Shown piece after piece: positions 1 through 9,388 of a stretch of DNA of 56,321 nt. The DNA comes from Nostoc sp. S4 (GTDB lineage Bacteria > Cyanobacteriota > Cyanobacteriia > Cyanobacteriales > Nostocaceae). A model generated the notes under the pieces. It was given only the letters and a program-made list of their open reading frames with translations. It was not told the DNA's origin and searched no databases. Position 1 is the stretch's first letter. The number at the start of each line of letters is the position of its first letter. Position numbers and translations under genes: made by a program. Where the stretch lies: contig JAQYWR010000051.1 in assembly GCA_029379225.1 (NCBI GenBank), positions 1 through 56,321 on the forward strand, read 5' to 3'.

Positions 1-46
1 ATGAGGTACAAAACTGAGAATTCAAAACTCTAATTATTCTTTATCC

Positions 47-79
47 CTTCTGCCTTCTGCCTCCTGCCTCCTGCCTCAA
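47..79. repeat. Short tandem CTGCCTC repeat
   Basis: About four to five imperfect tandem copies of a heptamer close to CTGCCTC. Short heptameric tandem repeats of this kind are common between genes in Nostoc-type genomes. No function is apparent. Confidence 0.7.
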
Positions 80-124
80 GACCTGTGACTTTGCACTTCA
101 TGTAAACGAAAACTGCTGTATACC

Positions 125-310
125 TTTTTTATAGATACTTGGCGTTGGATAATTGCAGGATGATTTTGGAATTTGCATCAACCACAATCTTCGTGTCACC
201 GCGTTTTTCTGTCTGCATGTGAGTCTGAATCATTCCCTTATTCAGCAACATGCAAAATGCCATTAATAATGGTGCGATAGTCTTGACTTGGATGTCCAGT
301 TTGTGCCTTT
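125..310 (-). pseudogene. IS5-type transposase remnant
   Basis: On the minus strand, about 306 to 240 reads TGHPSQDYRTIINGIL, which resembles the N-terminal region of IS5-family transposases (GRPSxDxRxxINGIL), and then hits a stop. A second frame at about 232 to 130 reads KRGDTKIVVDAN, reminiscent of the TKIHxxVDA block of the same family. The two pieces are out of frame and much of the protein is missing, so this is at most a decayed fragment. No terminal inverted repeats were identified. The match is from memory of the family. Confidence 0.45.
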
Positions 311-439
311 AGGAATTTCAGCAAACCCCTGCAATGAAAAATATACGCCACAAGATAGCTGCTTTTTGGATATATATATGCTCTATAAGTTTGGTACAAG
401 TACCTGAAGCATAAAAATAGTTAAAAACTAGAGATAAAA

Positions 440-703
440 ATGTTTTGTGACTTAAGTATAAACGTTTATATGTTCAAGGAGTACTGCGAGAACAACTGTG
501 TTGGACAAAAACGCTTACAAAAGAATCTGCAATATCTAGTAGAGTCTTCAGAACAAACTAAAAGAGCGGGTTTTTATAAATTAGTAGTACTAAGTGTATT
601 TTCAGAAATTACTTTATATATTTTGGCATTTTATTTTGTTTTAATGTCTAAAAAATATATCAATAATTATTTAAGTATGGCTATTATTTATTACTATCTT
701 TAG
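440..703 (+). CDS. Doubtful small ORF with one hydrophobic segment
   Basis: An 87-codon frame starting with ATG, with an N-terminal polar part containing three Cys and one hydrophobic stretch near residues 45-68. It has no clear ribosome-binding site and no family that I recognise. It sits in AT-rich DNA between a transposase remnant and the small metal-chaperone-like gene. It may be chance or a decayed gene; it is listed only because nothing else occupies this stretch. Confidence 0.18.
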   Translation: MFCDLSINVYMFKEYCENNCVGQKRLQKNLQYLVESSEQTKRAGFYKLVVLSVFSEITLYILAFYFVLMSKKYINNYLSMAIIYYYL

Positions 704-802
704 GATGCCCAATTCCCTCACTATAGTAAGATGTGCGCTCACTGTCTCAAGTGTTATTATATTTTTTAAATATGAATTACAGTTGACGTAACGAGGTAAG
801 TA

Positions 803-1003
803 ATGGCAATTAAATTGAAGGTTCCGAATATTAAAGGTGATGATTGCGCCAAGAAAATAACTAAATCTATTCAGACTATGGAATCTGATGCCAAAGTAGA
901 TGTGAACGTTGCTACTAAAACTGTAACTGTAGAAACTGCCGCTTCTGAAGAGTCAATTAAACAGATAGTTCAATCTGCTGGTTTCACAATCGAAGGCTAT
1001 TAA
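803..1003 (+). CDS. HMA-fold protein lacking the CxxC metal site
   Basis: A 66-residue protein with the length and pattern of an Atx1/CopZ-type heavy-metal-associated domain: beta strand IKLKVPNI, metal loop, helix, and the C-terminal AGFTIEGY strand. The usual loop MxCxxC is replaced by IKGDDC: the first Cys is Gly and only Cys15 remains. Known HMA chaperones bind Cu(I) or Zn(II) through both cysteines, so classical chelation is unlikely. It could work through one Cys, dimerise, or have a different role. The ATG is preceded by GAGG at 793-796. It is probably monocistronic, with a hairpin downstream at about 1066-1097. Confidence 0.8.
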   Translation: MAIKLKVPNIKGDDCAKKITKSIQTMESDAKVDVNVATKTVTVETAASEESIKQIVQSAGFTIEGY

Positions 1004-1065
1004 TTACATTTCTAAATTCTTGGGCAGATTTAGATGAAGTAATTTAACCAGCACAATTGCCTAGT

Positions 1066-1097
1066 CATATATTCGCCCGGTTTCCGGGCGGAATATG
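1066..1097 (+). terminator. Hairpin downstream of the HMA gene
   Basis: CGCCCGG (1074-1080), loop TTT, CCGGGCG (1084-1090), with an extended imperfect outer stem CATAT/ATATG. The core is strong and GC-rich in AT-rich surroundings, about 70 bases after the stop codon. No clear T-run follows, so intrinsic termination is likely but not certain. Confidence 0.55.
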
Positions 1098-1268
1098 ATT
1101 AATTACTCTACTTGCTAAAGAATATTCACCTCTTTTGACACACTAAAAATACTTATCTTTCTAGCTAACTTATAAGCTGTAACAAATACAGCTAAATACT
1201 CTAGGATTTTAAAAGTATTGCTGTACAGTTGTTTGCTCTAACAAAATTGTTAATTTTAGTACTCGTTT

Positions 1269-2231
1269 TTAAGAACGAATTAACATAGGGTCATAAATTT
1301 GACATTCCTCAACCCCATAATTGCCCAAAATCAAGCTAGCTTGCTCAAGTTCATTGTCTGTGCCACTAATGATAATTAGATAATTGCCTCGAGCAATTTG
1401 CTCATTGTAAAAGCGTGCCCACTCATCTCCTATTCCTAACCTCATAGCGTCAAAACGGTCACTTAAGTTAATATCTATTGACCCAATTAATTGAGAAAAG
1501 TTTTTAGAAATTAAGGAAATCTGGTTTGTTGGAAAACCTGCGACATACATATCATTAATTGTCGCTTCAACATTATCTATGTTATCGAAGTAACTAATAG
1601 CATACTTGGTCAGAATACCAGTTTTATTAGGAATGGCATTAGCAGAATTTGCCGTACTTAAATAATTTGTAGGTAATTGCTCGCTGTTGAGATGCTTATA
1701 AATGCCAAACTCTTCAATACCCCAACGCTTTAAAATTGCTTCTACTTTTGCAATTTCACTAGATGTACAATCCACAATTATTAAATAATGTCCATATTCT
1801 ACTCGTTGGTTATATGCTATAGCTTGCTCTTCTGATATTCCCCAACCAACTAATGCGCCAGCAAAAGTCCCAGTCGCAGCACCAATACTTGCCCCAACAA
1901 GGGTTGTAACCAAAGCAGTTGCAGCTGCGCCAGCCATCATTATTGGCCCAACTCCAGGGATTGCTAAAGTACCAAGACCTACTAATAAACCAGTTAGTCC
2001 ACCAACAGCGCCGCCTGAAAGCCCTCCTACTGTTGCACCTTCATCAGCTTTATCACCAGTGCGCTCTTTAATTTCATTATCAGCCATCTCATGATTGCGG
2101 TCTGTATTCTGTACAACTACAGATACTTTATCCATCGCCAAGCCAGAATCTCTCAACTCATGTAATGCCCGTTCTGCATCTCGTTGATGAGTAAAAACGC
2201 CTACAGCACGCTGATATTGATTTAAAACCAT
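1269..2231 (-). CDS. Duplicated general-stress-type protein with glycine-zipper core
   Basis: This 320-residue protein has two copies of a YflT/general-stress-17M-like module. Copy 1 starts with AVGVFTHQRDAERALHEL and ends with YGHYLIIVDCTSSE...GIEEFGIY near residue 180. Copy 2 spans about 210-315 and ends NYLIIISGTDNE...GVEECQIYD. Between the halves of copy 1 lies a Gly/Ala-rich stretch (residues about 68-135, GGLSGGAVGGLTGLL onward), which looks like a glycine-zipper membrane-active segment. The start is well supported: AAGGAG lies five bases before the ATG. The family is linked to stress responses with no known reaction. It is transcribed alone. Confidence 0.8.
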   Translation of the reverse strand: MVLNQYQRAVGVFTHQRDAERALHELRDSGLAMDKVSVVVQNTDRNHEMADNEIKERTGDKADEGATVGGLSGGAVGGLTGLLVGLGTLAIPGVGPIMMAGAAATALVTTLVGASIGAATGTFAGALVGWGISEEQAIAYNQRVEYGHYLIIVDCTSSEIAKVEAILKRWGIEEFGIYKHLNSEQLPTNYLSTANSANAIPNKTGILTKYAISYFDNIDNVEATINDMYVAGFPTNQISLISKNFSQLIGSIDINLSDRFDAMRLGIGDEWARFYNEQIARGNYLIIISGTDNELEQASLILGNYGVEECQIYDPMLIRS

Positions 2232-2458
2232 TGTTACTCCTTGATAGCAGGGTAAAATTAATTCTTTACAAATCTAGTTTTTCATTTCCTGTAATCTTAA
2301 ATACAACTTTATTTAACTCAAAACCATCCTAAGTAATAAAATTAATTACAAACCCCGCAATCAGTACCCCTTTAAACTCACTTAAGCGTCTACCCACAAC
2401 TCCTTACTGGTTATGTACTAAACTTTACTATTACTAGGTCGGGGTCATCCTAGTTTGC

Positions 2459-3679
2459 TTATTTCTTGCTACCAATAGTTGTGCTGCTCATTTGTTCTCG
2501 CAAAATTGTAACTTGAGAAAGCATAATTTTCTCCATTGCCCCAGTTTCTAAGGTTCCTATCCAGCGAATCATTGATGAGAGAAATAGTTCTTTGAGATAT
2601 GCAAAAGAAAAGCCATCTGTCAATGCAACTATCTGATTAATAGCTTCCTCAGACAACTGCATTGCTGTTGTTAATTTATGATTCCACGACGCTATATAAG
2701 CTTGTCTGACTACAATATCTGGTAATTCAAAGTGATATTTGCGGTCAAAACGACTGGGGCGATCGCTAATTGCAGAATCTAAACGTTCTGGATGATTTGT
2801 AGATGCAATAGTAATAATTCCTTCGTTCAAGGCGAAGCCATCCAATTCATTTAAAAAGAAAGAGCGATTTTCATCAGTTAATAGAGAATCGATATCTTCT
2901 AGTACCAAAATACAAGGTGCGGACTGTCTAGCTTGCTTGAATACTTTCCGAATATTTTCACTATCAGTGTCATACTCACACTTGAAGCTTTTGACATACA
3001 AACAAGGCTGTTGCATTTGATTAATCAATGCTTTTACTGTGTGCGTTTTGCCATTTCCTGGTGAACCTATAAACAAAATACCCCGCTTCCAAGGCACACC
3101 ATAAGTTGTGTAAGTTTCACGGGATGCAAAGAATCTATTCAGGTCATCTTGAATATCTTGCTTGAGATTACCTTGCAAAATCAGATTGTCAAAAGTAGCA
3201 CCTTGAATTGATTGAAATAGTTCAGTATTTTTTTGCCAATAACCATTTTCAAAGACTAAAACTTCGTCACGAATTTCTGAATTCCAATCACAAACATTAA
3301 CAAAAAAATCTTCAGCTATTTCTTTGCTATCAGCCAAAATCCAGTAATATCGAGTTTTACAATAACCTTCTTGCCAACTCATTAAGAGGATATCGAGTTT
3401 ATGTCCTTGCCATATAACTTCAAAACTGGCATTTTCGGTATGGTTATCAATTTCTTGCTCCATTCCATCCCAGCTAGTGATAATCTGGTTGTGGATAAAG
3501 ATATTCTGTTGAAGAGTACAGGGGTTTTCCTTAGTATACTTCTCCAAATTGAATGTCGGATCGTCCCCCTCTACCATTCCTTTCTGGGGATAGATTGCTG
3601 CTAATTCTTGACTGATATGGTAGGCGATCGCATTATTAGGTAGACTTAGCGCTTCTGTAATCAATTGTTGAATTTTCAC
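2459..3679 (-). CDS. AAA ATPase, BCS1/FtsH-like core
   Basis: A 406-residue protein. The N-terminal part (about 1-190) is not recognised. A C-terminal AAA domain carries Walker A GSPGNGKTHT (about residue 205), Walker B CILVLEDIDSLL (about 255), a sensor-1-type region IITIASTNHPERLD, and an arginine-finger-like SDRPSRFDRKYHFELP. Such ATPases unfold or remodel proteins, but the substrate here is unknown. The start is a GTG; a GGGA lies upstream. It is a lone minus-strand gene. The second AAA protein in this window (4911-6113) has a different N-terminus and a different Walker B, so they are not recent duplicates. Confidence 0.85.
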   Translation of the reverse strand: MKIQQLITEALSLPNNAIAYHISQELAAIYPQKGMVEGDDPTFNLEKYTKENPCTLQQNIFIHNQIITSWDGMEQEIDNHTENASFEVIWQGHKLDILLMSWQEGYCKTRYYWILADSKEIAEDFFVNVCDWNSEIRDEVLVFENGYWQKNTELFQSIQGATFDNLILQGNLKQDIQDDLNRFFASRETYTTYGVPWKRGILFIGSPGNGKTHTVKALINQMQQPCLYVKSFKCEYDTDSENIRKVFKQARQSAPCILVLEDIDSLLTDENRSFFLNELDGFALNEGIITIASTNHPERLDSAISDRPSRFDRKYHFELPDIVVRQAYIASWNHKLTTAMQLSEEAINQIVALTDGFSFAYLKELFLSSMIRWIGTLETGAMEKIMLSQVTILREQMSSTTIGSKK

Positions 3680-3890
3680 AATTATTTATTTCCCTGGTAA
3701 GTTTTATTCTAGAATTCCTCACACTGATGTTTAGCTACAAGACCTCTGAGAGAAATTCCGCAGAAAATCCAATATTTTCAATTCTCAGACTTCATTATCT
3801 AATCATCTTGTTTTATTTATGACAAAAGTTAAGATTCACCTCACCGATCGGCGAATCTTAATTGCATTATCAAAAATTACAAGATATCAG

Positions 3891-4703
3891 TTACTTACTT
3901 TTTTTAAGTTCGTGCATACTTCTAACAACTTTTGTAACTAAATTTCTAGGTGTAAATCTGACGCTTTGAGTCAATATCTTATTTCTCATGCCAGGAATTA
4001 CCACAGTTTTATTTGTTATCAAACCACGATAACCAATATTGGCAACGGTTTGTGTATCCATCATTCTGTTAACACTGGCAATTTTCGAGTTTTCCATTGC
4101 AGCAGTTTGTTGAAATTCCGAAGCTGTAGGCCCTGGACAAAGAACAGTGACGCTGACACCTGTACCTTCTAATTCATTAGCGATCGCTTCTGAAAATGAT
4201 AAAACATAAGCTTTAGTAGCAAAATAAACTGCCATTAAAGGTCCTGGTTGAAAAGCAGCAGCCGAAGCAACATTTAATATTTTTCCATAGTTTTGCTCAA
4301 GCATATCTTTGAGGAATAATTTAGTTAAATGGGTCAGACTCACGATATTTACCTGTAACATTTTTAGTTCAGTAGCAAGGTCTGTTTTGTTAAATGTTCC
4401 GTAAGTACCAAAACCAGCATTGTTGATCGGCACATCAATCTTGATGGATGCTTGCTGTAGTTCTGTAAAAATTTCTTCTGGTGATGTTGGTAGAGATAAA
4501 TCTTTAGTAACAGCTTTGACAAAAATATTGAATTTTGGCGGTAATTCGTTTGCAATTTCGGTAAGTTTTTGTTCGTTCTTATCCACCAAGACAAGATTAT
4601 AACTATGACGAGCAAAAATTTGTGTAAATTGGTAGCCGATTCCACTAGCTGCTCCAGTAATTAAAGCAGTTTTTTTGTGTCGATTTTTTGATGTTGTATT
4701 CAT
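3891..4703 (-). CDS. Short-chain dehydrogenase/reductase (DltE-like)
   Basis: A 270-residue classical SDR. The Rossmann motif TGAASGIG is at about residues 17-24, the NNAG motif appears as INNAGFG, and the catalytic Ser and YFATK are at about residues 147-165. Known members reduce or oxidise carbonyls with NAD(P)H; the substrate cannot be read from the sequence. The C-terminus is basic (RSMHELKKSK). It is flanked by non-coding DNA on both sides and shows no operon partner. It is distinct from the HetN-like SDR at 12.7 kb. Confidence 0.85.
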   Translation of the reverse strand: MNTTSKNRHKKTALITGAASGIGYQFTQIFARHSYNLVLVDKNEQKLTEIANELPPKFNIFVKAVTKDLSLPTSPEEIFTELQQASIKIDVPINNAGFGTYGTFNKTDLATELKMLQVNIVSLTHLTKLFLKDMLEQNYGKILNVASAAAFQPGPLMAVYFATKAYVLSFSEAIANELEGTGVSVTVLCPGPTASEFQQTAAMENSKIASVNRMMDTQTVANIGYRGLITNKTVVIPGMRNKILTQSVRFTPRNLVTKVVRSMHELKKSK

Positions 4704-4858
4704 TTGATAAAAATGGCGAATCTAAGTTAATTAATTGAAGTAGAGTAATATATAACAATACCTTCGCCAAATCGAAAAATATGTATTTAGCTCGACAGTT
4801 AAAAATTAACAGATATCCGATCGTAATTTTATTTAATTTCTAAAAATAAGTGTTGTCC

Positions 4859-4891
4859 AGCTCCCCGATTTATTAAATAAGTCGGGAAGCT
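4859..4891. terminator. Hairpin of the CCCGA-TT/AA-TCGGG family
   Basis: A near-perfect inverted repeat, AGCTCCCCGATTTATT against AAATAAGTCGGGAAGCT, 20 bases after the stop of the minus-strand AAA gene. It is one of four related hairpins in the window (see also 11240, 17259 and 41241). A terminator role is plausible, although no T-run follows on the minus strand. Confidence 0.5.
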
Positions 4892-4910
4892 AAGTTTTCA
4901 CAAAACAACT

Positions 4911-6113
4911 TTATACAAACAGTTGCGTAAACTCATACATTAAATCCACCCTACCTTTACGTAACATGGCTGGATCTAATCTTTCAGTAGTGTTGCAAGT
5001 CATTAAGACAACTAACCGTTGCTGCATTTGAATATTAGAGTCATCAATTACACTCTGATACAAAGTACCATCCAGCAAACTGAGAATGTGTTCGGTTTTG
5101 TTATTGTATTGTGCTACTTCGGATGCACGATTTTGTGCTAGATTATCAGCTTCGTTGATGACAATACAAATCCGCTCTAAATAAGTGGGTGGGACAAAAT
5201 TGGCGATCGCATCATGATCTAAAATAAAAATTACAAAACCTAGAGGTACAAGAATTTCTTTTGCTACTGCTTGTGTCCAAGCTGTTTTACCCGTCCCCGG
5301 TTCTCCATGTACAACAACTGCTAACTGATTTTGATTGAGAATTGTTTGCTGTACAGAATCAGTAAAGTTTTGAATGTCTGCTGGAAATGTGCGAATGGGA
5401 AATTGACTGTGAACTTTGCCTACACGGCTTTGATATCCACTCAGCATGACTGCTAAGTCATAAGTTGCTTTATTAATTAATGGTGCTAAATTTTTCGCCA
5501 TTAAAGTATATTGTCGTCGTCCGCGATCGTAAGGGTCGATTTGCAACCAAACGTCATATTTAGACCAGTAAGCATAAACAGTATTAATTACATCTAATCG
5601 TTCCCAGTTAAAAAACTTTTCTACAGGAAAGTAAAAATCTCTTTCTGAGTAATATTGAGTAATAATATCGGGACGAGCCAATAAATGTAAAACTCGCACT
5701 ACAGTAATTTCTTGCAATCTGTTCAGAACATAATCAATAGGAATGCTGCTACGACTGACAAATTGAACGATGGGTGTTTCCGTACTCAAAACATCTTTGT
5801 AGCGATGATCTGGTGATTGAGGATCTGGTGTAATGTAATTCCAAAATTTTTCAATTTCGTAACGCGTATTATCAGATACAATACTTAAGAGATTTGCCCA
5901 CCAAGCATAATTGTTTCGTCCCAAAATATCAGCAATATTACTTGCTAAATTCAAACTTTTTTGAGTTAATTCGCGTGAGTCATGAGATAATAGATGCCAT
6001 AAAAAGCTCCAGTCTAATTCTCTGTGAAACGGTCGCCAACCGCTAGCAAGTAAGCTTTGACGAGTATTATTCGCAGGAGTACCATCAATGCTTCTATAAT
6101 AATCAAAATCCAT
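4911..6113 (-). CDS. AAA-type ATPase with uncharacterised N-terminal region
   Basis: A 400-residue protein. Residues 1-240 form an aromatic-rich domain that I do not recognise (MDFDYYRSIDG...). Residues about 250-400 are an AAA core: Walker A HGEPGTGKTAWT, Walker B ICIVINEADNLAQ, sensor LVVLMTCNTTERLDPAMLRKGR with the arginine finger. The Walker B ends in NEAD rather than the usual DEAD/DEID, so the catalytic Glu is kept but the Mg-coordinating Asp is replaced by Asn, which may reduce hydrolysis. It is monocistronic and followed by a hairpin at 4859-4891. The function is unknown; protein remodelling is likely. Confidence 0.75.
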   Translation of the reverse strand: MDFDYYRSIDGTPANNTRQSLLASGWRPFHRELDWSFLWHLLSHDSRELTQKSLNLASNIADILGRNNYAWWANLLSIVSDNTRYEIEKFWNYITPDPQSPDHRYKDVLSTETPIVQFVSRSSIPIDYVLNRLQEITVVRVLHLLARPDIITQYYSERDFYFPVEKFFNWERLDVINTVYAYWSKYDVWLQIDPYDRGRRQYTLMAKNLAPLINKATYDLAVMLSGYQSRVGKVHSQFPIRTFPADIQNFTDSVQQTILNQNQLAVVVHGEPGTGKTAWTQAVAKEILVPLGFVIFILDHDAIANFVPPTYLERICIVINEADNLAQNRASEVAQYNNKTEHILSLLDGTLYQSVIDDSNIQMQQRLVVLMTCNTTERLDPAMLRKGRVDLMYEFTQLFV

Positions 6114-6622
6114 ATTTGTTTAGTTATACAGCGTTACTGAGTTATTTTGTGTGTAAGTAGGAGGTTGGGAAAAGTTTTCTTGTAATATAAACCAATTGCG
6201 TGGAAGTCGCCAGAGTCAAAGTCTACATCAGTTGAAAGAACTATAGTGGTAAGTGACTATACACACTCTTTCAAGGATAGCTACTTCTGCGCCAACCTAC
6301 CAGGTTGTTTATAACTCACTTTAAAAATTCAAATTATCAATAATCAAGCTAGATAGATAATAAGGACTGTAAGCCCACTCTGTTTGTAACTTGGAACCAG
6401 TTAGTTAGAAAAGCTCTTTAATCTGAACTAATTACTTATATATTACATATACTACAATATTCATATATATGTCAACTACTTTGATAAATTAATTGATACA
6501 AAGGTTTTAAATTGAATGAAATACACTTAAAAAGAAAATCAAATTATTGTCAGGTAGGATTGCTGTGCTAGCCTACTGCGAAGGGTGAAGGCGAAGCAAA
6601 GCCTCCCATAGCTGTAGGAACG
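6114..6622. other. Intergenic region without a supported gene
   Basis: About 0.5 kb between divergently spaced minus-strand genes. It contains AT-rich DNA and, near 6570-6605, a GC-richer GAAGG/GCGAAG-containing stretch typical of dispersed cyanobacterial repeats. I see no RNA gene or ORF with support. Confidence 0.5.
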
Positions 6623-7798
6623 TCAAGTTGAGTATTTACCATTAATTTCTATATAACCTTCTGAAAGGTCGCAACCCCATACAGTTGCAGAAGCTTCGCC
6701 AATATTAAGACTAACATGAATGTCTACTCGATCCTTGGACATAATTTGCCGCAACCAATCCAGATTTTCCTCGCTTAAACTATCAGGATAAACTTTCACA
6801 TTGTCAAACCTGATAATAACTCGTTCTGGATTTATCTGTTGTTCATTTTCACATTTGCCTATAGCCATAGCAACTCGTCCCCAGTTTGGATCTGCTCCAT
6901 AAACGGCGGTTTTGACCAATGGTGAATTTACAATTGCTTTAGCTACTCTTTTAGCTTGTGCATAGTCAATAGCAAAATCCACAGTTACCTGAATAATCTT
7001 AGTAGCACCTTCTCCATCTCTGACAATTTTCAACACTAATTCATGTGCGATTTCTTGCAATGCATTAGCAAAATCTAGTTCTGGAACTTCGCCTGCTAAA
7101 CCATTTGCTAAAATCACAGCAGAATCACTAGTAGAGGTGTCAGTATCTATACTTAGGCAGTTAAATGTTTTATCAATAGTAGAGCGAAAAATAGAACGCA
7201 GGCTGTTTGCTTCAATAGCAGCATCAGTAAAAAAGAAAGCTAGAAGGGTAGCCATATTCGGCTCAATCATACCGACACCTTTGGCAATTCCTACTAACTT
7301 GGCATTTCCGATTTGGCGTGTAGCGAGTTTCACTACTGTATCGGTGGTCATAATACCACAGGCTGCGGCATGAAAATCAGCAGCACTCAATTTTTTTCCT
7401 AATCCTAATAAACCTGCGCGGATTTTTTCAATGGGGTAACGTCTGCCAATTACACCTGTAGAAGCTATTACAATATTATGTGCAGCAACTTTAGTTTCAG
7501 TTGCAACTAATTGCAGAACCTCTTGAGCGTCAGCGATACCAACAGAACCATTAGCGACATTTGCATTCTTAGATATAATAACAATTGCTTGTGCTTGTGA
7601 ATCTTTTAAGTTATCGCGGCTAATAGTAACACTCGGCCCAGCAAAAAGACTTTGAGTAAAAACTCCATCAGCAACACAAGGAACTTCTGATTTAATCAAG
7701 ACAAAATCATCTGTTGTATCTCGGATTCCCAAGTTAGTAATAAATGCACTAAAACCCTGAGGTGATGAAGGTATAGATAATGACATTTGTGTCTTCAT
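6623..7798 (-). CDS. argJ: ArgJ-type ornithine/glutamate acetyltransferase (divergent)
   Basis: A 391-residue member of the ArgJ family, which transfers acetyl groups between N-acetylornithine and glutamate in arginine synthesis. The self-cleavage region reads KGVGMIEPNMATLLAF, so cleavage would fall before Thr184, giving alpha and beta subunits. STGVIGR near residue 113 and DTDTSTSDS near 230 are also present. The N-terminal signature is FTQSLFAGPSV instead of the usual FTTNRV-AAPV, and the Ser in KGSGMI is Val. This suggests a paralogue with altered substrate, like the OAT-type acetyltransferases of some biosynthetic clusters, rather than the housekeeping copy. It is isolated from other arginine genes. 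Confidence 0.8.
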   Translation of the reverse strand: MKTQMSLSIPSSPQGFSAFITNLGIRDTTDDFVLIKSEVPCVADGVFTQSLFAGPSVTISRDNLKDSQAQAIVIISKNANVANGSVGIADAQEVLQLVATETKVAAHNIVIASTGVIGRRYPIEKIRAGLLGLGKKLSAADFHAAACGIMTTDTVVKLATRQIGNAKLVGIAKGVGMIEPNMATLLAFFFTDAAIEANSLRSIFRSTIDKTFNCLSIDTDTSTSDSAVILANGLAGEVPELDFANALQEIAHELVLKIVRDGEGATKIIQVTVDFAIDYAQAKRVAKAIVNSPLVKTAVYGADPNWGRVAMAIGKCENEQQINPERVIIRFDNVKVYPDSLSEENLDWLRQIMSKDRVDIHVSLNIGEASATVWGCDLSEGYIEINGKYST

Positions 7799-7849
7799 AA
7801 AAATTTGCTTTAATTATCTCAGTTTTTGGAACTAATAAAAGCTAACAAA

Positions 7850-9364
7850 CTATAAATCAGGTAGCGTCAGGGTGAATGTCGTCCATCCATCGTTGCTTTC
7901 TACTTGAATCTTTCCTTGCAGTTGTTCAACTAATTTCTGTGCTATAGGTAAACCTAATCCCGAACCACCTTGATTCCAGATGTCTGCATGAGGAAGGCGA
8001 TAGAATTTTTCAAAGATTCGTGGTAATTCTGTTGCCGGAATTTCTGCTGAATTACTGATAGTAATAATAGTTTTTGGAGGTATTTCTGAAGAATCGTGAC
8101 GTACACTGAAGACAATTTTACCGGTCGCAGGTGTATATTTACAGGCATTATTGAGCAATTCAACTAAGATTCGTTCTAAGCTAGTGCTGTCTGAAAATAG
8201 CGGCGGGAGATTTGGTGTTAGATTTATCTGTAGAGTTTGCTGATGTTCTTGAATACGAATTTGAAATGGCTCAATTACCCAAGGTAACCACTGTTGTAAG
8301 AGCAACGCATCGGGTGTAATAATTGGATAGGATGAGCTTTCTAGGCGTTGTAAATCTAGTAAATTGTTGATAAGTTCTAGCTGGCGATCGCACTCGTCAT
8401 CCATCAGTTCTAGATAGTGCTGACTTTCTTCAATTACAGTAGAAGTTTGTAACATTTGAATCATTACTTTCATATTACTTAGAGGCGAGCGCAATTCATG
8501 AGAAACTAAACTCAAGAAGTCATTTTTGAGTTGATTTCTGTGTTCTAATTGGCTCACAAGTTGTTGTTGCTCAATTTGCTTTTGACGCGCCTCAATCGCT
8601 CGTTTGCGCTCGGTAATATCCCGAAATATTAATACAGCACCCGTAATTTTATCTTTGTCATCTTTAATTGGTGCAGCACTATCATCAATTGGTATTTCTG
8701 CGCCGTCTTTAGCAATCAAAATCGTTTCTGGTGGTAGATTGACGATAGTGCCATCTTGAAGGACTTTGACAATCGGATTTTCAATAGGGTGATGAGTTTC
8801 TCCATTGGCAATATTGAATACTTCTGATGAATTTCTACCACAAGCTTCTTCCTGTTTCCATCCGGTCAGACTTTCAGCTACAGGATTCATAAAAGTTATC
8901 AATTCTTGCTGGTCGCTAGCAATTACACCATCGCTAATACTTTTTAAAAGTGCATCCAGCCATTTTTTATTTGCTTTCAGTTGCTTTTCTAGACGATGTT
9001 TGATCAGAGTTATTTCAATATTAGTTTGGAGTTCTTTTTCTCTAAAAGGTTTGAGTAGGTAGCCGAATGGCTCGGTTACCTTAGCTCGTTCTAATGTTTG
9101 TTCGTCTGCATAAGCAGTCAAATAAATTACTGGAATGTCAAAACTTTTATAGATTTTTTGAGCAGCTTCTATTCCATCCATTTGACCTTTGAGTCTAATA
9201 TCCATTAATACCAAATCTGGGGAGATTTCTAATGCTTTATTAATAGCTTCTTCTCCTGAAGAAGCTATAATCGGAACGGTGTAACCAAATTTATTGAGTC
9301 GATATTGTAAATCTTTAGCAACAATAGCTTCATCTTCGACAACTAAGATTTTGGCGTTTGGCAT
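7850..9364 (-). CDS. Hybrid sensor: REC-PAS-histidine kinase
   Basis: A 504-residue protein. A receiver domain at residues 1-120 has phosphoacceptor Asp55 (LVLMDIRLKG), acidic DE at 11-12 and the conserved Lys in LLKPF. A PAS domain at about 135-250 reads SDGVIASDQQELITFMNP. A HisKA domain has the H-box LVSHELRSPLSN (about residue 288). The HATPase core runs to the end with ELLNNACKYTP, IFEKFYRLP and GGSGLGLPIA. There are no membrane segments, so it is cytoplasmic. It lies 24 bases after the ethylene-receptor-like kinase gene, so the two are probably co-transcribed and the REC domain is a natural phosphate acceptor from that kinase. No output domain is fused. Confidence 0.92.
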   Translation of the reverse strand: MPNAKILVVEDEAIVAKDLQYRLNKFGYTVPIIASSGEEAINKALEISPDLVLMDIRLKGQMDGIEAAQKIYKSFDIPVIYLTAYADEQTLERAKVTEPFGYLLKPFREKELQTNIEITLIKHRLEKQLKANKKWLDALLKSISDGVIASDQQELITFMNPVAESLTGWKQEEACGRNSSEVFNIANGETHHPIENPIVKVLQDGTIVNLPPETILIAKDGAEIPIDDSAAPIKDDKDKITGAVLIFRDITERKRAIEARQKQIEQQQLVSQLEHRNQLKNDFLSLVSHELRSPLSNMKVMIQMLQTSTVIEESQHYLELMDDECDRQLELINNLLDLQRLESSSYPIITPDALLLQQWLPWVIEPFQIRIQEHQQTLQINLTPNLPPLFSDSTSLERILVELLNNACKYTPATGKIVFSVRHDSSEIPPKTIITISNSAEIPATELPRIFEKFYRLPHADIWNQGGSGLGLPIAQKLVEQLQGKIQVESNDGWTTFTLTLPDL

Positions 9365-9388
9365 ATTTGATATTTGTTCTATTTATAT

